Source: Larix sibirica (Eukaryota; Streptophyta; Pinopsida; Pinales; Pinaceae). Taken from it: a stretch of DNA of 13,842 nucleotides. A program made the translations under genes and the position numbers. Under the pieces are notes generated by a model. That model was not told the DNA's origin, made no database searches, and worked only from the letters and a program-made list of their open reading frames with translations. Location: NCBI GenBank assembly GCA_004151065.3, contig NWUY0303932581.1, positions 1-13,842 of the forward strand, in the 5' to 3' direction. Of the stretch, positions 1-8,096 are shown in pieces (the first letter of the stretch is position 1; each line of letters opens with the position of its first letter).

Positions 1-643
1 TAGCAGTCAAGGTGCAAACTCTAGTGATAACAATTTCGAAAAACCTTGCCAAATATTAGAAGCCCGATACATAGAATTATTGTCCTTCCCTGCCCAATCC
101 TCCATTGTGGAATTATTTAAATATTTATCTTTGAAAACTTCGCTCCACAGACTTGTACCAAACATGCCCCTCCAAATACTTTTAAGACTTAGAGCCTAAC
201 AGTTTTTGATCCCCCAGCCACCCCATAGATTTTGGTAAGCAAATTTTCTCCCAATGTACCAAATCAAACTTACCTTTGTCCATCTTTCCAGACCATGAAA
301 AATTCATCATTTTCCTCCTAACATTGTGCAAATTAAAAATGTGAATCCTGACCAAAGACATCCAATACACCAAAATGCTTTCAAGAACAGATTTTACCAG
401 AATTAACCTGCCCCCCAGAGACAACCATTTATAACACCAACAACTAACTTTCTTCTCCACATTTTTAAGCAGCCACAACCAATCCTTAGTATAAAAAAAA
501 ATTGGATTTAAAAGGTAATCCAAGTACTTATATCCTTTTCCAATGGACTCCAACTGATAAGGAAAGTAGCAAATTACTTGTTGTAAAACATCATCCTGAA
601 CACCATTGTGAAGAAGACTAGATTTATGAAGGCTCACCTCCAT
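1..643 (-). other. Post-RT (thumb/connector) region of LINE ORF2, runs off the window
   Basis: The frame open from 643 to 182 carries the segment that follows RT in plant L1 ORF2 proteins. Visible blocks are KYLDYLLNP, KDWLWLLKNVEKKVSCWCYK, LSLGGRLILVKSVLESI, VYWMSL and FSWSGKMDKGKFDLVHWEKI. After a frameshift near 180, the trace continues with WRGMFGTSLWSEVFKDKYL, DWAGKDNNSMYRASNIWQGF and then a TGA close to the window edge. This is the region just before the zf-RVT-like domain in complete family members. The better preservation of this stretch (154 codons without a stop) may only be chance. Confidence 0.85.
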
Positions 644-649
644 CCTGGA

Positions 650-1430
650 AGCTGTGTAAAATAAATTTACGATTCCTTTATATGTATGTCATTCCTCAAC
701 TGAACCTTTCCCAAAAATAATCACATCATTTACAAAAAGTAGGTGGGTGATGTGATATCTCATGGATACCTTTACCCCACACAATTGTTTTATCTATCTT
801 AGCTTGACCAATCATTCTACTGAGGCCTTCAATCACCAAGAGGAAGAGTAAAGGTAGAGAAAACCTCTGTCTGAGCTCTTTGGAACTCTTGAAAAATTTA
901 GTAGGAAAACCATTGACAAGTACATCAAACTTGGGCGCAGTAGAAACACAAGACATAATCCATTCAATAACCTCCAAGGGGAGACCAATTTGAAGAAGAA
1001 CCAACCTTATGTACACCTAATAAACCTTGTCATAGGTTTTGAGCAGATCCATTTTCATAATCAAAGCATTTAATTTCTTGATTTTGATTGAATGAAGGCC
1101 CTCCTAAGCAACCCCTATTGCATCCAGGATTTGTCTATTTGGTAGGAAGTCGAATTGTTCCTTCGACATACATTTTGCAAGAAAATGATTGATCCCGTTG
1201 CAGATAATTTTGGTAATGATATTATACACCATATTACATAATGATATTGGTCTATAGTCATTAAAGGATTCTGGATTTGATCTCTTTGGGATAAGAGTAG
1301 TGAAAATGGAATTCAAAGATCTAGAAACATACCCTTTCTTCCTAGACTCCTCCACCACTTCCAAAAGGTCTTTGCCAACAATGTCAAAAAATTTAGAGAA
1401 AAATTCTATTGTCTAGCCGTCAGGGCCTGG
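650..1430 (-). other. Reverse transcriptase domain of LINE ORF2 (RVT_1-like, inactivated)
   Basis: The order of RT blocks is clear: SPGPDG at about 1430-1413, TTLIPKRSNPESFNDYRPIS at about 1300-1240, FLPNRQILDAI at about 1150-1110, and the first catalytic block DLLKTYDKVY at about 1050-1020. Next come [13 protein letters not shown] (the LRQGCPLSP block, altered) and, after a frameshift near 750, [14 protein letters not shown]. In the last block the F-V/A-D-D active site reads F-V-N-D at 736-725, so the first Asp of the metal-binding pair is Asn. The protein is therefore dead even apart from its stops. Close plant LINE RTs usually read FVDDVI or FADD here. Confidence 0.92.
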
Positions 1431-2099
1431 ACTCTTATCTCTGGCCAATTTCTTCAGTATTGATTCAATCTCCCCCAAGGAGACCTCCTTACCCACCTGT
1501 CTTCCTTCTTCATCTGTGAAAAATCTGGGGAAATGCTTGATAACCTTTAGCCGTGCATCTATCTTTGAATTACCATGATCTTTAAAGATATGCTTGAAAT
1601 GTTGGACTGCTTCATTCTCCAAATCATCCTGTGAGCAAACCACATTGTCATTGGAGTCCTTCATATCCCACATAGTATTTACATTTCTTCAATGGTTTGC
1701 ATATTTGTGAAAGAATTTAGAGTTACACCCCCCAGCTTTATCCATATGGCTCTGCTCCTCAATCTCCATGATTCCATTTCAATTTTCAAATTCTATTTTT
1801 CGTAGCTTCCAGCTTAATTAATTCATCCTTTTCTTCCTTTGAGAAACAACCAGAAGTGTTATCAGAGAATAAAAAAGAAATATTTTCTTCTATTTGAAGT
1901 AGTTCATGCCTTATATTTACTTTATTTTCCTTTTCCCATTTGACAACAATCCATTTAATATTTTTAAGTTTTTACATTAATCCATGCATGGTCGTGTCCT
2001 TAGGATCTGACTCAAAAGATCTCCAAAAATTCCCTACCAATCTAATAAAAGCCTCGTCTTTTAGCCAAATGTGATTGAATTTAAAGGGAAATTTCTGAT

Positions 2100-2808
2100 G
2101 CTTAATTTCAACATCCAATTGGAAACATATGGGGATATGATAAAAAAAATACCGAGCTAATTGACCAGGTTCTGAATCTGGGAATGATTTCTGCTAAAGC
2201 TTCAGCAATAAAAAACATGTCTAGTCTTTTTGAGATGGCATACTTCCCTCCCTGACCATTGCACCAAGTGGGGGCAATAGGAACAGACACCACACCAATA
2301 AGATCGTTATCCTGAAAGAGCTGACTGAAAAAATATGAAAGGGGGTCCAACCTAGGACTTGATCCCCAAACTTCACAAGCATCAAGTGTCAGGTTTAAGT
2401 CACCACCCAGGATCAAGTAGGCCAACTGTAGTATTCCACAATCTACCAAAAAACTCGAAAACTCCTTCTTATCTACATAAGGACCATAAAAATTTAAAAC
2501 ATGAATATTTTCATCGAGACCTCGAATCTTTCCCTCCAACATGATTCCTGCACAAGTATTTTAAGGTTTTAGATCAGTCACTAACAGGTTCCAAGTCACC
2601 AAAAGACCCCTGGAAAGACCATCAACATCTTAAGCACAACATTCCCACCCAGGAAATAAACGCAGGAAAACCTCATAGGCTTTATCAGCTAAAAACATCA
2701 ACTCTTGTATCATGACCAAATATGGTTTCATAAGCTCAAAAATCCTCTTTAGGGCATTGAATTTGGGTGCTCCCCCCACCCCCTAATATTAAAGGACATA
2801 AAGCTCAT
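2100..2808 (-). other. APE-type endonuclease domain of LINE ORF2 (inactivated)
   Basis: This domain nicks target DNA to prime reverse transcription. Visible family motifs in order are NIRGWG at the start, an IQE motif in place of the usual QET/QES (about 2690), FYGPY, GGDLNLTLD (the GDFN-like catalytic block, about 2410-2390) and RLDMFF. The terminal Ser-Asp-His block should precede IPICFQLD, but at 2145-2137 it reads Phe-Tyr-His, so the catalytic Asp is gone. A frameshift in the G-rich stretch near 2770, in-frame TAAs near 2635 and 2563, and another frameshift near 2160 in a homopolymer also interrupt it. Confidence 0.85.
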
Positions 2809-5360
2809 TGATCAACTGATCCCGTGGCCTGCAAATCACTAAGGGGCCAAAAAACAGAGGACACTAGAGGGTTTCGAGCAACAATTTTCAATCTAGTAGA
2901 TAAGGGGACGTAGGGATTTTTAATAGCTCCACCTCCCCTGGGATCTAAAAAAGCCCCAGATGGACTCCCTTTCCTGGACTTCTTCTTACGAAAAGTGACA
3001 TTCTAAAACCAAATGGAGTTGATTGAGGAAACTCCATCTTTAGATGGCTTATCTAAGTAGACAGATAAATGAATTTTATCCAAATTATCCTTGAAGGGTA
3101 AGATAAGAGAATTATGGATTATGTCTGCAGAACACTGAAAGTGGCTAGAAAACATTGGCCGTTCTTTTAATGTGGGTGAATACCCCCCTTCCAATGATAG
3201 GGTTGACTCTACAAATGATGAATGATGAATATTACCCTCCACTCCTTCAACCCCATAACCTTCAATGATGCATGTAGTTTCTAAGCTGATTAATTGATTT
3301 CTAGAAAATTTCTAAGTTGACCCCCAAAGAAGGGGAAGTATCACCCAAACCCTCATTTGACTGATAATGGTTCACCCTCTCAACATTCCCACCCCTATCA
3401 AACTGAGTACAATTATCAATAAAAGGCCCATCTTCATCACATAAAGTTCCCACAAACGAATTAAAGAGGCCCGATCGGACTAAAGTATTATCGAAGGGCA
3501 CATCTTTAGAATCCACTAGATTCCTCTCCCCTAAGGATGAAGGGTGTTCCAAACCCTCATAAGAATCATACCTCAGTACTTCCAATTGATAGGTAATCCC
3601 CACACCAGACACATACTGAGGATTAATACCCAATGGCGACTCCACACCACCACCAGGAGCTAAAAGGTTTTTAGAAATGACACCAGAAGATGAGATAATA
3701 GACAAATTCCGGGACAATTCTATAGCCCTAATAACTTCTAATTCATCTAGTGTTAATGAATTGAAAAAGGAGGGTGACAAAAGTTTGAGCCTACTCAAGA
3801 ATGAATACGTCGCCAATGTAGAATGGGTGCCAAAGTCTCTGGAATGGAGATTTGCCAAGGAAGAGTGCCCTCCATATAGAGAACTTGCAGAAACCTAAGA
3901 TTTCAAAGGCCCCACCTGATATGATTCATCACCCTCAACATCTTGAGAAAGAACACCCAGACACTTCTTTTTCATATGCCTAGTCTCCCTACACAATTGA
4001 AATTGGAACAAAATCTGCTTGTAATCAAGTTTTTTAACAAAGGAAACTTCACCCCAATTTATCATCCTCCGCTGGCAGGCCCTTTGTCACATCAAATTCT
4101 ATGAGAATCACAACGATTCTCTTATCCTCCCCATAGAGGATATCCTTTTCCATATGAATGAGCCCACCAATTTGTTTAGCCAGATCTTCAAACACAGAGT
4201 GCGGCCAGAGTTGAAGGGGGGAGCTTGGGAGCAGACACCAGAAATGATGGAGCATGATTGGTTCTTTCAAGGGGTTGAAAGCCGAGTGCTAATGGCTAAG
4301 AACTAGGGGACCGCTCTCGATGATCTAAGGCTTGGCCAGAATGAAGGAGGAGGCTTCCACAGATAAGAAGTAAAAGCAATACCATCCATTGAATAATATG
4401 CTAAGCTTCGAGAAATAACCCACAAGGGGATTCTATTGCACTCGAATCTAGTCCATGAATTCAAGCTGATTCAATGAAACATATTCCAAACCACTGACAA
4501 GTGATCTCGCTGACAAACTCACCACCCTTTGCATATTCACATCGCGACCGACAATTTTATGTATATGCTCATCCAATATTTTTAAAGCTTTTTGGGCACA
4601 CCTTTCCTTTGCCCTTCTTCCATAAATGCACTTGCCTCCACTCCCCTTTACCTTTGTGCTAGAAAAGAGAACACCACCACCCTTCATAACGCCCATAGAA
4701 TTAGTGTTTTTGTCATAATTAACCCTAGTGTTTAAACCGCCAACTGCAAGTACCTTCCCATCCTTCGCAGCCGACGGAGAGCCCGAACAGGAAAGGAATA
4801 AACACCTAGGGGCCCAATCTTTTGACAAGTAAAACATTTGACCACCAACATGAGAACCTTTAACTGGCCAAGTCTTGTCACCCGACATAACCGGCATGTG
4901 AGAGCCACCTATCCCTGAGTCCACATCGGTCACATCCACAACATCTCAATCACATGACAAAATTTCAAAGGCCCGATGCCGATGTCGAAATTTCGAGTCA
5001 ATATAGAAGGTACCGCTAGCTAGAGACCCATCCTGGTTGAGATCTGGCCAAGCCACCAAGTCCTCCACCAACAAAGGCAATAGAGGACATGGATAATCAC
5101 TCATGATTGTACAGAGGGGAATGACCCTTAAAACCCTAGAAACCCACCCTTCATAAAAAATTCAATCTAGTGAGATAGTATTTGACTCTAAATGCTCAAC
5201 CATTTCCCACTTTGTTTACATGGTTGGTACTATCTCCATGGGTGCAACCGCACCAAAGCCGAACACCAAGGATATTGGAAAATAGGTAAACCCTAGCCAG
5301 GGTTTCAGGAGCACCTTGCTGAGATTTCTAAAACCATCCTAATATTGTGATTTCTCTCAT
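2805..5360 (-). pseudogene. LINE ORF1 relic: DUF4283-like nucleic-acid-binding protein with degenerate zinc knuckle
   Basis: ORF1 proteins of plant L1 elements bind the element RNA. The N-terminus is traced from ATG 5358-5360 through one frameshift near 5330, with other in-frame ATGs at 5239 and 5104; residues such as SLVFGFGAVAP precede the second ATG. A 163-codon open stretch covers 4939-4448. The DUF4283-like core follows at about 4430-4050, with NGWYCFYF, SPLQLWP and the segment GEDKRIVVILIEFDVTKGLP. A frameshift near 4050 leads into WGEVSFVKKLDYKQ and a knuckle at 4002-3961 that reads F-x2-C-x4-H-x4-C, so the first Cys has become Phe. The variable C-terminal part is open at 3858-3301 and 3242-3003. 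It ends in a basic tail (RKKKSRKGSPSGAF) and a TGA at 2807-2805. In-frame TAGs interrupt it at 4450, 4435, 4327 and 4291, among others. Confidence 0.88.
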
Positions 5361-5697
5361 GATGAAATGACCCCTAGTAATTCATTAATGTGATGGGTCA
5401 AGGCTCTTCTTTAAAAACTCATTTTATCTTTGTTCTTTCAACTTGTAAATAATTGAAATTATGGAGTAATATTTACATTTTAAATAAAATTTTAGCTTGA
5501 TTAGTCCCTTCCTATGGCAGAGACTATATGTTCCACCTCTGTGTATTGGTTACTATAATTATATTCAATTTATAAAGGTTAGATAAAGGTTAACTAATTT
5601 TTCATATTTATGTTTAAATTTTTTGAAAATTTATTTTATAGTCGTCAAAATATTATTGGACTAGAAGCTATGATAAGACTATTTTTATCATTGACAC
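5361..5697. other. AT-rich flank right of the LINE; possible LINE 5' UTR
   Basis: No coding similarity is visible here. If the element had a 5' UTR it would occupy the left part of this stretch. I could not locate a target-site duplication because the other end of the element lies outside the window. Confidence 0.4.
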
Positions 5698-5737
5698 TAA
5701 TAAAAAAAATAAAAAAATAAAAAAAAATAAAAAAATC
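5698..5737. repeat. A-rich simple repeat, (A)nT-type
   Basis: The stretch is almost pure A on the plus strand, broken by single Ts every six to eight bases. It could be a mutated poly(A) tail of a plus-strand retroposon lying to its left, but no such element is visible there; the neighbouring LINE runs the opposite way, so this is not its tail. A plain microsatellite is as likely. Confidence 0.8.
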
Positions 5738-5813
5738 CTTTTGTAAGACATAAATGTTCTTTGGATGGATCAAGTGACCGTGTAGCCGTCATCTCAGTGT
5801 ATGGGTACAATGA

Positions 5814-6206
5814 GCATGTCCACCTCCACCACTTGGTTGCTACACTCAAGGAATATATTTAGAAAATCTAGGTGCAGAGAGGCGCAAAAGCATAGGCAAA
5901 GGAAGCAATGAGGAAATGGGTTGGGAACAACGGTCCAACACTAACCAGAGCGGTTTTGTTGGAGTGATGCAACATGCCCTTCTAATTTTGGATGGATTGT
6001 TGGTAGAGCTTCATTGGATGTGGAAAGTATCAGTGCCAAAAATAAACACACAATACTTCGATGTCCTCCCAGGTGCAGGTTCATGTTTGCAACATTTGCT
6101 TAAAACTTCTATCATAAAAGTATCATCTCTATGTTGTTGTTGTTGTTGTTGTTATAGCTTGTCGGCATGTCTACAATCCAGAGTGTTAGGAGGAGATGGC
6201 TTATGA
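5814..6206 (+). other. Unassigned open reading frame, about 130 codons stop to stop
   Basis: One frame stays open from the TGA at 5811-5813 to the TGA that ends it at 6206, unusually long for the surrounding AT-rich sequence. The first internal ATG is at 5916, giving 96 codons. I do not recognise the product. The middle part is hydrophobic (VGVMQHALLILDGLLVELHW), and near the end the (TGT)7 microsatellite is read as seven cysteines. No convincing promoter, intron or family motif is visible. It may be chance, or a relic of an exon of the putative gene whose possible next exon lies at 6190-6393 in another frame. Confidence 0.15.
6132..6152. repeat. (TGT)7 microsatellite
   Basis: Seven perfect TGT units are followed by TAT. 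It is likely polymorphic between individuals. In the open frame that crosses it, it reads as a cysteine run. Confidence 0.95.
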
Positions 6207-6393
6207 AGCTAATCAACAAGATCCATCATGCCCTTTATGTATTGCAAGTGAAGAGATGCTCTCAAAGCATCCGCCATCTCTAGTAGAGTAGATATTCAGA
6301 TCTAAAGATGGCAGTTTAAGGGCTTACAAGTCACAAAGTCAATCATCTATGAGAAATAACATGCCAAGAATTGGTGTTGCAAATGATGATACT
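6190..6393 (+). pseudogene. Possible fossil exon of an unrecognised protein-coding gene
   Basis: Between an acceptor-like TTAG at 6186-6189 and a donor-like GTATGT at 6394 lies a 68-codon frame that reads like real protein rather than noise. Pieces include EANQQDPSCPLCIASEEML, KHPPSLVE and FRSKDGSLRAYKSQSQSSM. Its composition is polar and Ser/Lys/Gln rich, with a CPLC pair. A single in-frame TAG sits at 6289-6291. The nearest AG downstream (6437-6438) would make a 45-bp intron, too short for plants; a better acceptor is TATTCAG at 6721-6727, followed by a stretch that can read EDLEIIKSVDATMLLLNLP. I do not recognise the family. It could equally be a chance open frame. Confidence 0.3.
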
Positions 6394-7617
6394 GTATGTC
6401 TTCAATTCTTTTATGGCAATTTTTTTTGTCTTGCAAAGGGAGATTGTCCATTGATAATGTTGTAAAGTTGCCATCAAACAGAATTGGAAATGATTCATTC
6501 AACAAATATCTTTTTTGGCGATTACAACTATATCATAGACTTACCAAACCTTTTCCAAATGCAATGGTCCTTGTATACTTAAAAGGAACTTTCAGCTAGT
6601 GCTCACAAGTTTCTAACAACTAGTATATTTTTTAGTAGTCTCTGTTGTGGAGAAAATTAAGCATATGCTTTTTATAATGGTTTCAGGCAATTGTTTGTTT
6701 GCATTGACGATCCTTTTCATTATTCAGGTACACATTTGGATGTAACTCTATGAGGAGATGAAGCATAGGAGGATTTGGAAATCATCAAGAGTGTGGATGC
6801 TACAATGCTTCTCTTAAATCTTCCTAGAGAAAAAGAGAAAGTTAACTGTCCATGCATCTCGAAGGTGTTATATTTTTCTATGCCCAATGATTTGAACTTG
6901 TTATTGTTTCACATAAACTTGAGACTTTGAAAGTTTGATCCATGAATAAGAATATTTAATGTGTTACTTTAGCTGGTGCATTAAAAATATTTTATTCAAT
7001 GTGACTCTAAACTTTTTACCTAAATTTGTAGATTGGTTGATTACTTGCAACTCAACTTCCAAGTTATTCATCACTTATAGTTTCCTGAGTGAAATCATAG
7101 GTACATATATGCATGTATGGTTTTGGAAAGCTTGAAACAATTTGAGGGAGATCTTTATTTTTTTCTATTCTATGCTCATGATGAACATCCTTGGTTATCA
7201 TTATTGATTTATTTTAGCTCCACTTTGTATTTTTTAGTTTTCCTCATAAATGCTTCTCTAAATTGGCATATTGTTCTTTTCTTTTCTTTCACCTTCATTC
7301 ATTCATTTTATGTTTTATATTACGAGATCGGGAGTAGTTCAAAATTCATCAATTTTTGTAATGTTTTGTTCTAGTTGCAAAATTGGGTTTTTTTTTGTTT
7401 TTTGTTTTTTTTTTATGAGTAAGGTAAACCCCGAAGCTATGAATCCCAAAAACACATTATTGCAGGCTCTCAACCATATGGACATTGTTCTAAGTCTCTA
7501 TGTTTGTTGAAATTTTAACCTAAATCATTTTCACAACAACATCCTATCTCAACCACTAAACCATAGTGTGGATTATTGTCTTTCTTCCTCCTTTAGTTTT
7601 GTTATAATTTTAACATT
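6394..7617. other. AT-rich intergenic or intronic stretch, no gene supported
   Basis: The longest plus-strand frames here (6396-6599, 7117-7374, 7271-7510) are rich in Phe, Leu and Ile because the strand is T-rich; none shows a family motif. A T-rich run with few interruptions lies at about 7387-7414. A possible exon remnant around 6728-6860 is mentioned with the 6190-6393 entry. Confidence 0.5.
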
Positions 7618-7737
7618 TTATAATTCTTTTGATGTAATGAGTAAGCAAGTTTTTAGTATTTCATAATTCTTTTGATATAACGAGTAAGCAAGTTTTTAGT
7701 ATTCCATAATTCTTTTGATGTAACGAGTAAGCAAGTG
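7618..7737. repeat. 43-bp tandem repeat, about 2.8 copies
   Basis: The core TAATTCTTTTGATGTAA, followed by GAGTAAGCAAG, starts at 7621, 7664 and 7707, exactly 43 bp apart. Copies differ by only a few substitutions (for example GATGTAATGAG, GATATAACGAG and GATGTAACGAG). The third copy stops after GAGTAAGCAAGT. It is a recent local duplication by the look of its similarity. I see no coding or regulatory role. Confidence 0.92.
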
Positions 7738-8034
7738 CAGCTTTCTTTATTTGCTCCCTCGTCTTTAGCATAAACTCCAATCTACCGATGGTTAATGTGA
7801 AATGAATTCCTCTAAGAGAGAATTGGTACCCTATGTGGGAGACTGCAATAATGTGTATGTGTAACAATCTCTTTTGTGAGAAATCCTAATTGGTGATAGA
7901 CATGGGATCCTTTTCTTGGCAAAGGAATTCAAAAGTTCAAAGGACTTTGGTGTGTAGACTAGTTTTTGTCTTCTTTATCATTTATATTTGGATTTATCTA
8001 CCTAGTGTTTGCTTTATGTATTTTTTATTATCTC
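7738..8034. other. No gene supported
   Basis: Short frames are present on both strands, but none has a recognisable motif, signal peptide or splice structure that stands out from the background. Confidence 0.4.
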
Positions 8035-8096
8035 TGTGCCATCTTGCAATTATTTTGGGACCTATTAGTCTCGTCGTACGATTGCAAGATGCCACA
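8035..8096. repeat. Imperfect inverted repeat, 16-bp arms and 30-bp loop
   Basis: The left arm TGTGCCATCTTGCAAT (8035-8050) is the reverse complement of the right arm ATTGCAAGATGCCACA (8081-8096) with one mismatch. The inner 11 bp are perfect. The RNA from either strand could fold into a single stem with a 30-nt loop. It is too short and too loosely built for a typical plant miRNA precursor, and no element with TA or TTA target duplications is evident at its edges. It may be the remnant of a small MITE or chance. Confidence 0.7.

Larger units (their letters stand above)
1..2808 (-). pseudogene. LINE ORF2 relic: endonuclease plus reverse transcriptase, C-terminus outside the window
   Basis: This is the enzymatic polyprotein of the element. 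It starts at ATG 2808-2806 (or 2799) with MSFNIRG, the usual endonuclease opening. The endonuclease runs to about 2100, followed by a linker rich in charged residues (FPFKFNHIWL, then about 2090-1430). The RT spans about 1430 to 650, and the post-RT thumb and connector region continues from 643 to the window edge. The longest open stretches are 2542-2108, 1673-1413, 1364-1104, 1016-726 and 643-182. Three of these (1673 to 726) share one frame and are split only by TAG codons at 1415-1413, 1106-1104 and 1019-1017. Frameshifts occur near 2770, 2160, 750 and 180. It cannot make a working enzyme. RNase H, if the family has it, would lie left of base 1. Confidence 0.93.
1..5360 (-). mobile_element. 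Degenerate plant L1-type LINE (non-LTR retrotransposon), 3' end beyond the window
   Basis: Reading right to left on the minus strand, the region encodes in order a DUF4283-like ORF1 with a zinc-knuckle relic, an APE-type endonuclease, a reverse transcriptase and the post-RT region. This is the order of plant L1 elements, which copy themselves by target-primed reverse transcription in the nucleus. The coding trace stays alignable by eye for over 5 kb but switches among all three minus frames and is cut by many stops, so it is an old copy. The 5' edge is placed at the first plausible ORF1 ATG (5358-5360); the true 5' UTR edge may lie further right. The left edge is the window edge, so the 3' UTR, poly(A) tail and the left target-site duplication cannot be seen. 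I cannot name a subfamily. Confidence 0.93.

Noticed and set aside
2359-2544. Plus-strand open frame inside the LINE
   Set aside because: It is the antisense shadow of the endonuclease domain, which has clear family motifs on the minus strand.
3677-3898. Plus-strand open frame inside the LINE
   Set aside because: It lies antisense to the ORF1 C-terminal region and has no motif of its own.
5698-5737. Poly(A) tail of the LINE
   Set aside because: The LINE runs on the minus strand, so its tail must be left of base 1; this A tract is on the wrong side and strand.
7117-7510. Hydrophobic plus-strand frames resembling membrane proteins
   Set aside because: The hydrophobicity comes from the T-rich strand (TTT and CTT codons); there is no start context, topology pattern or homology that I recognise.
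7618-7737. CRISPR array
   Set aside because: The copies are directly abutting tandem units with no distinct spacers, in a eukaryotic context.
8035-8096. Intrinsic terminator or miRNA precursor
   Set aside because: The context is plant nuclear DNA, there is no T tract after the stem, and the stem is shorter than usual for plant miRNA precursors.
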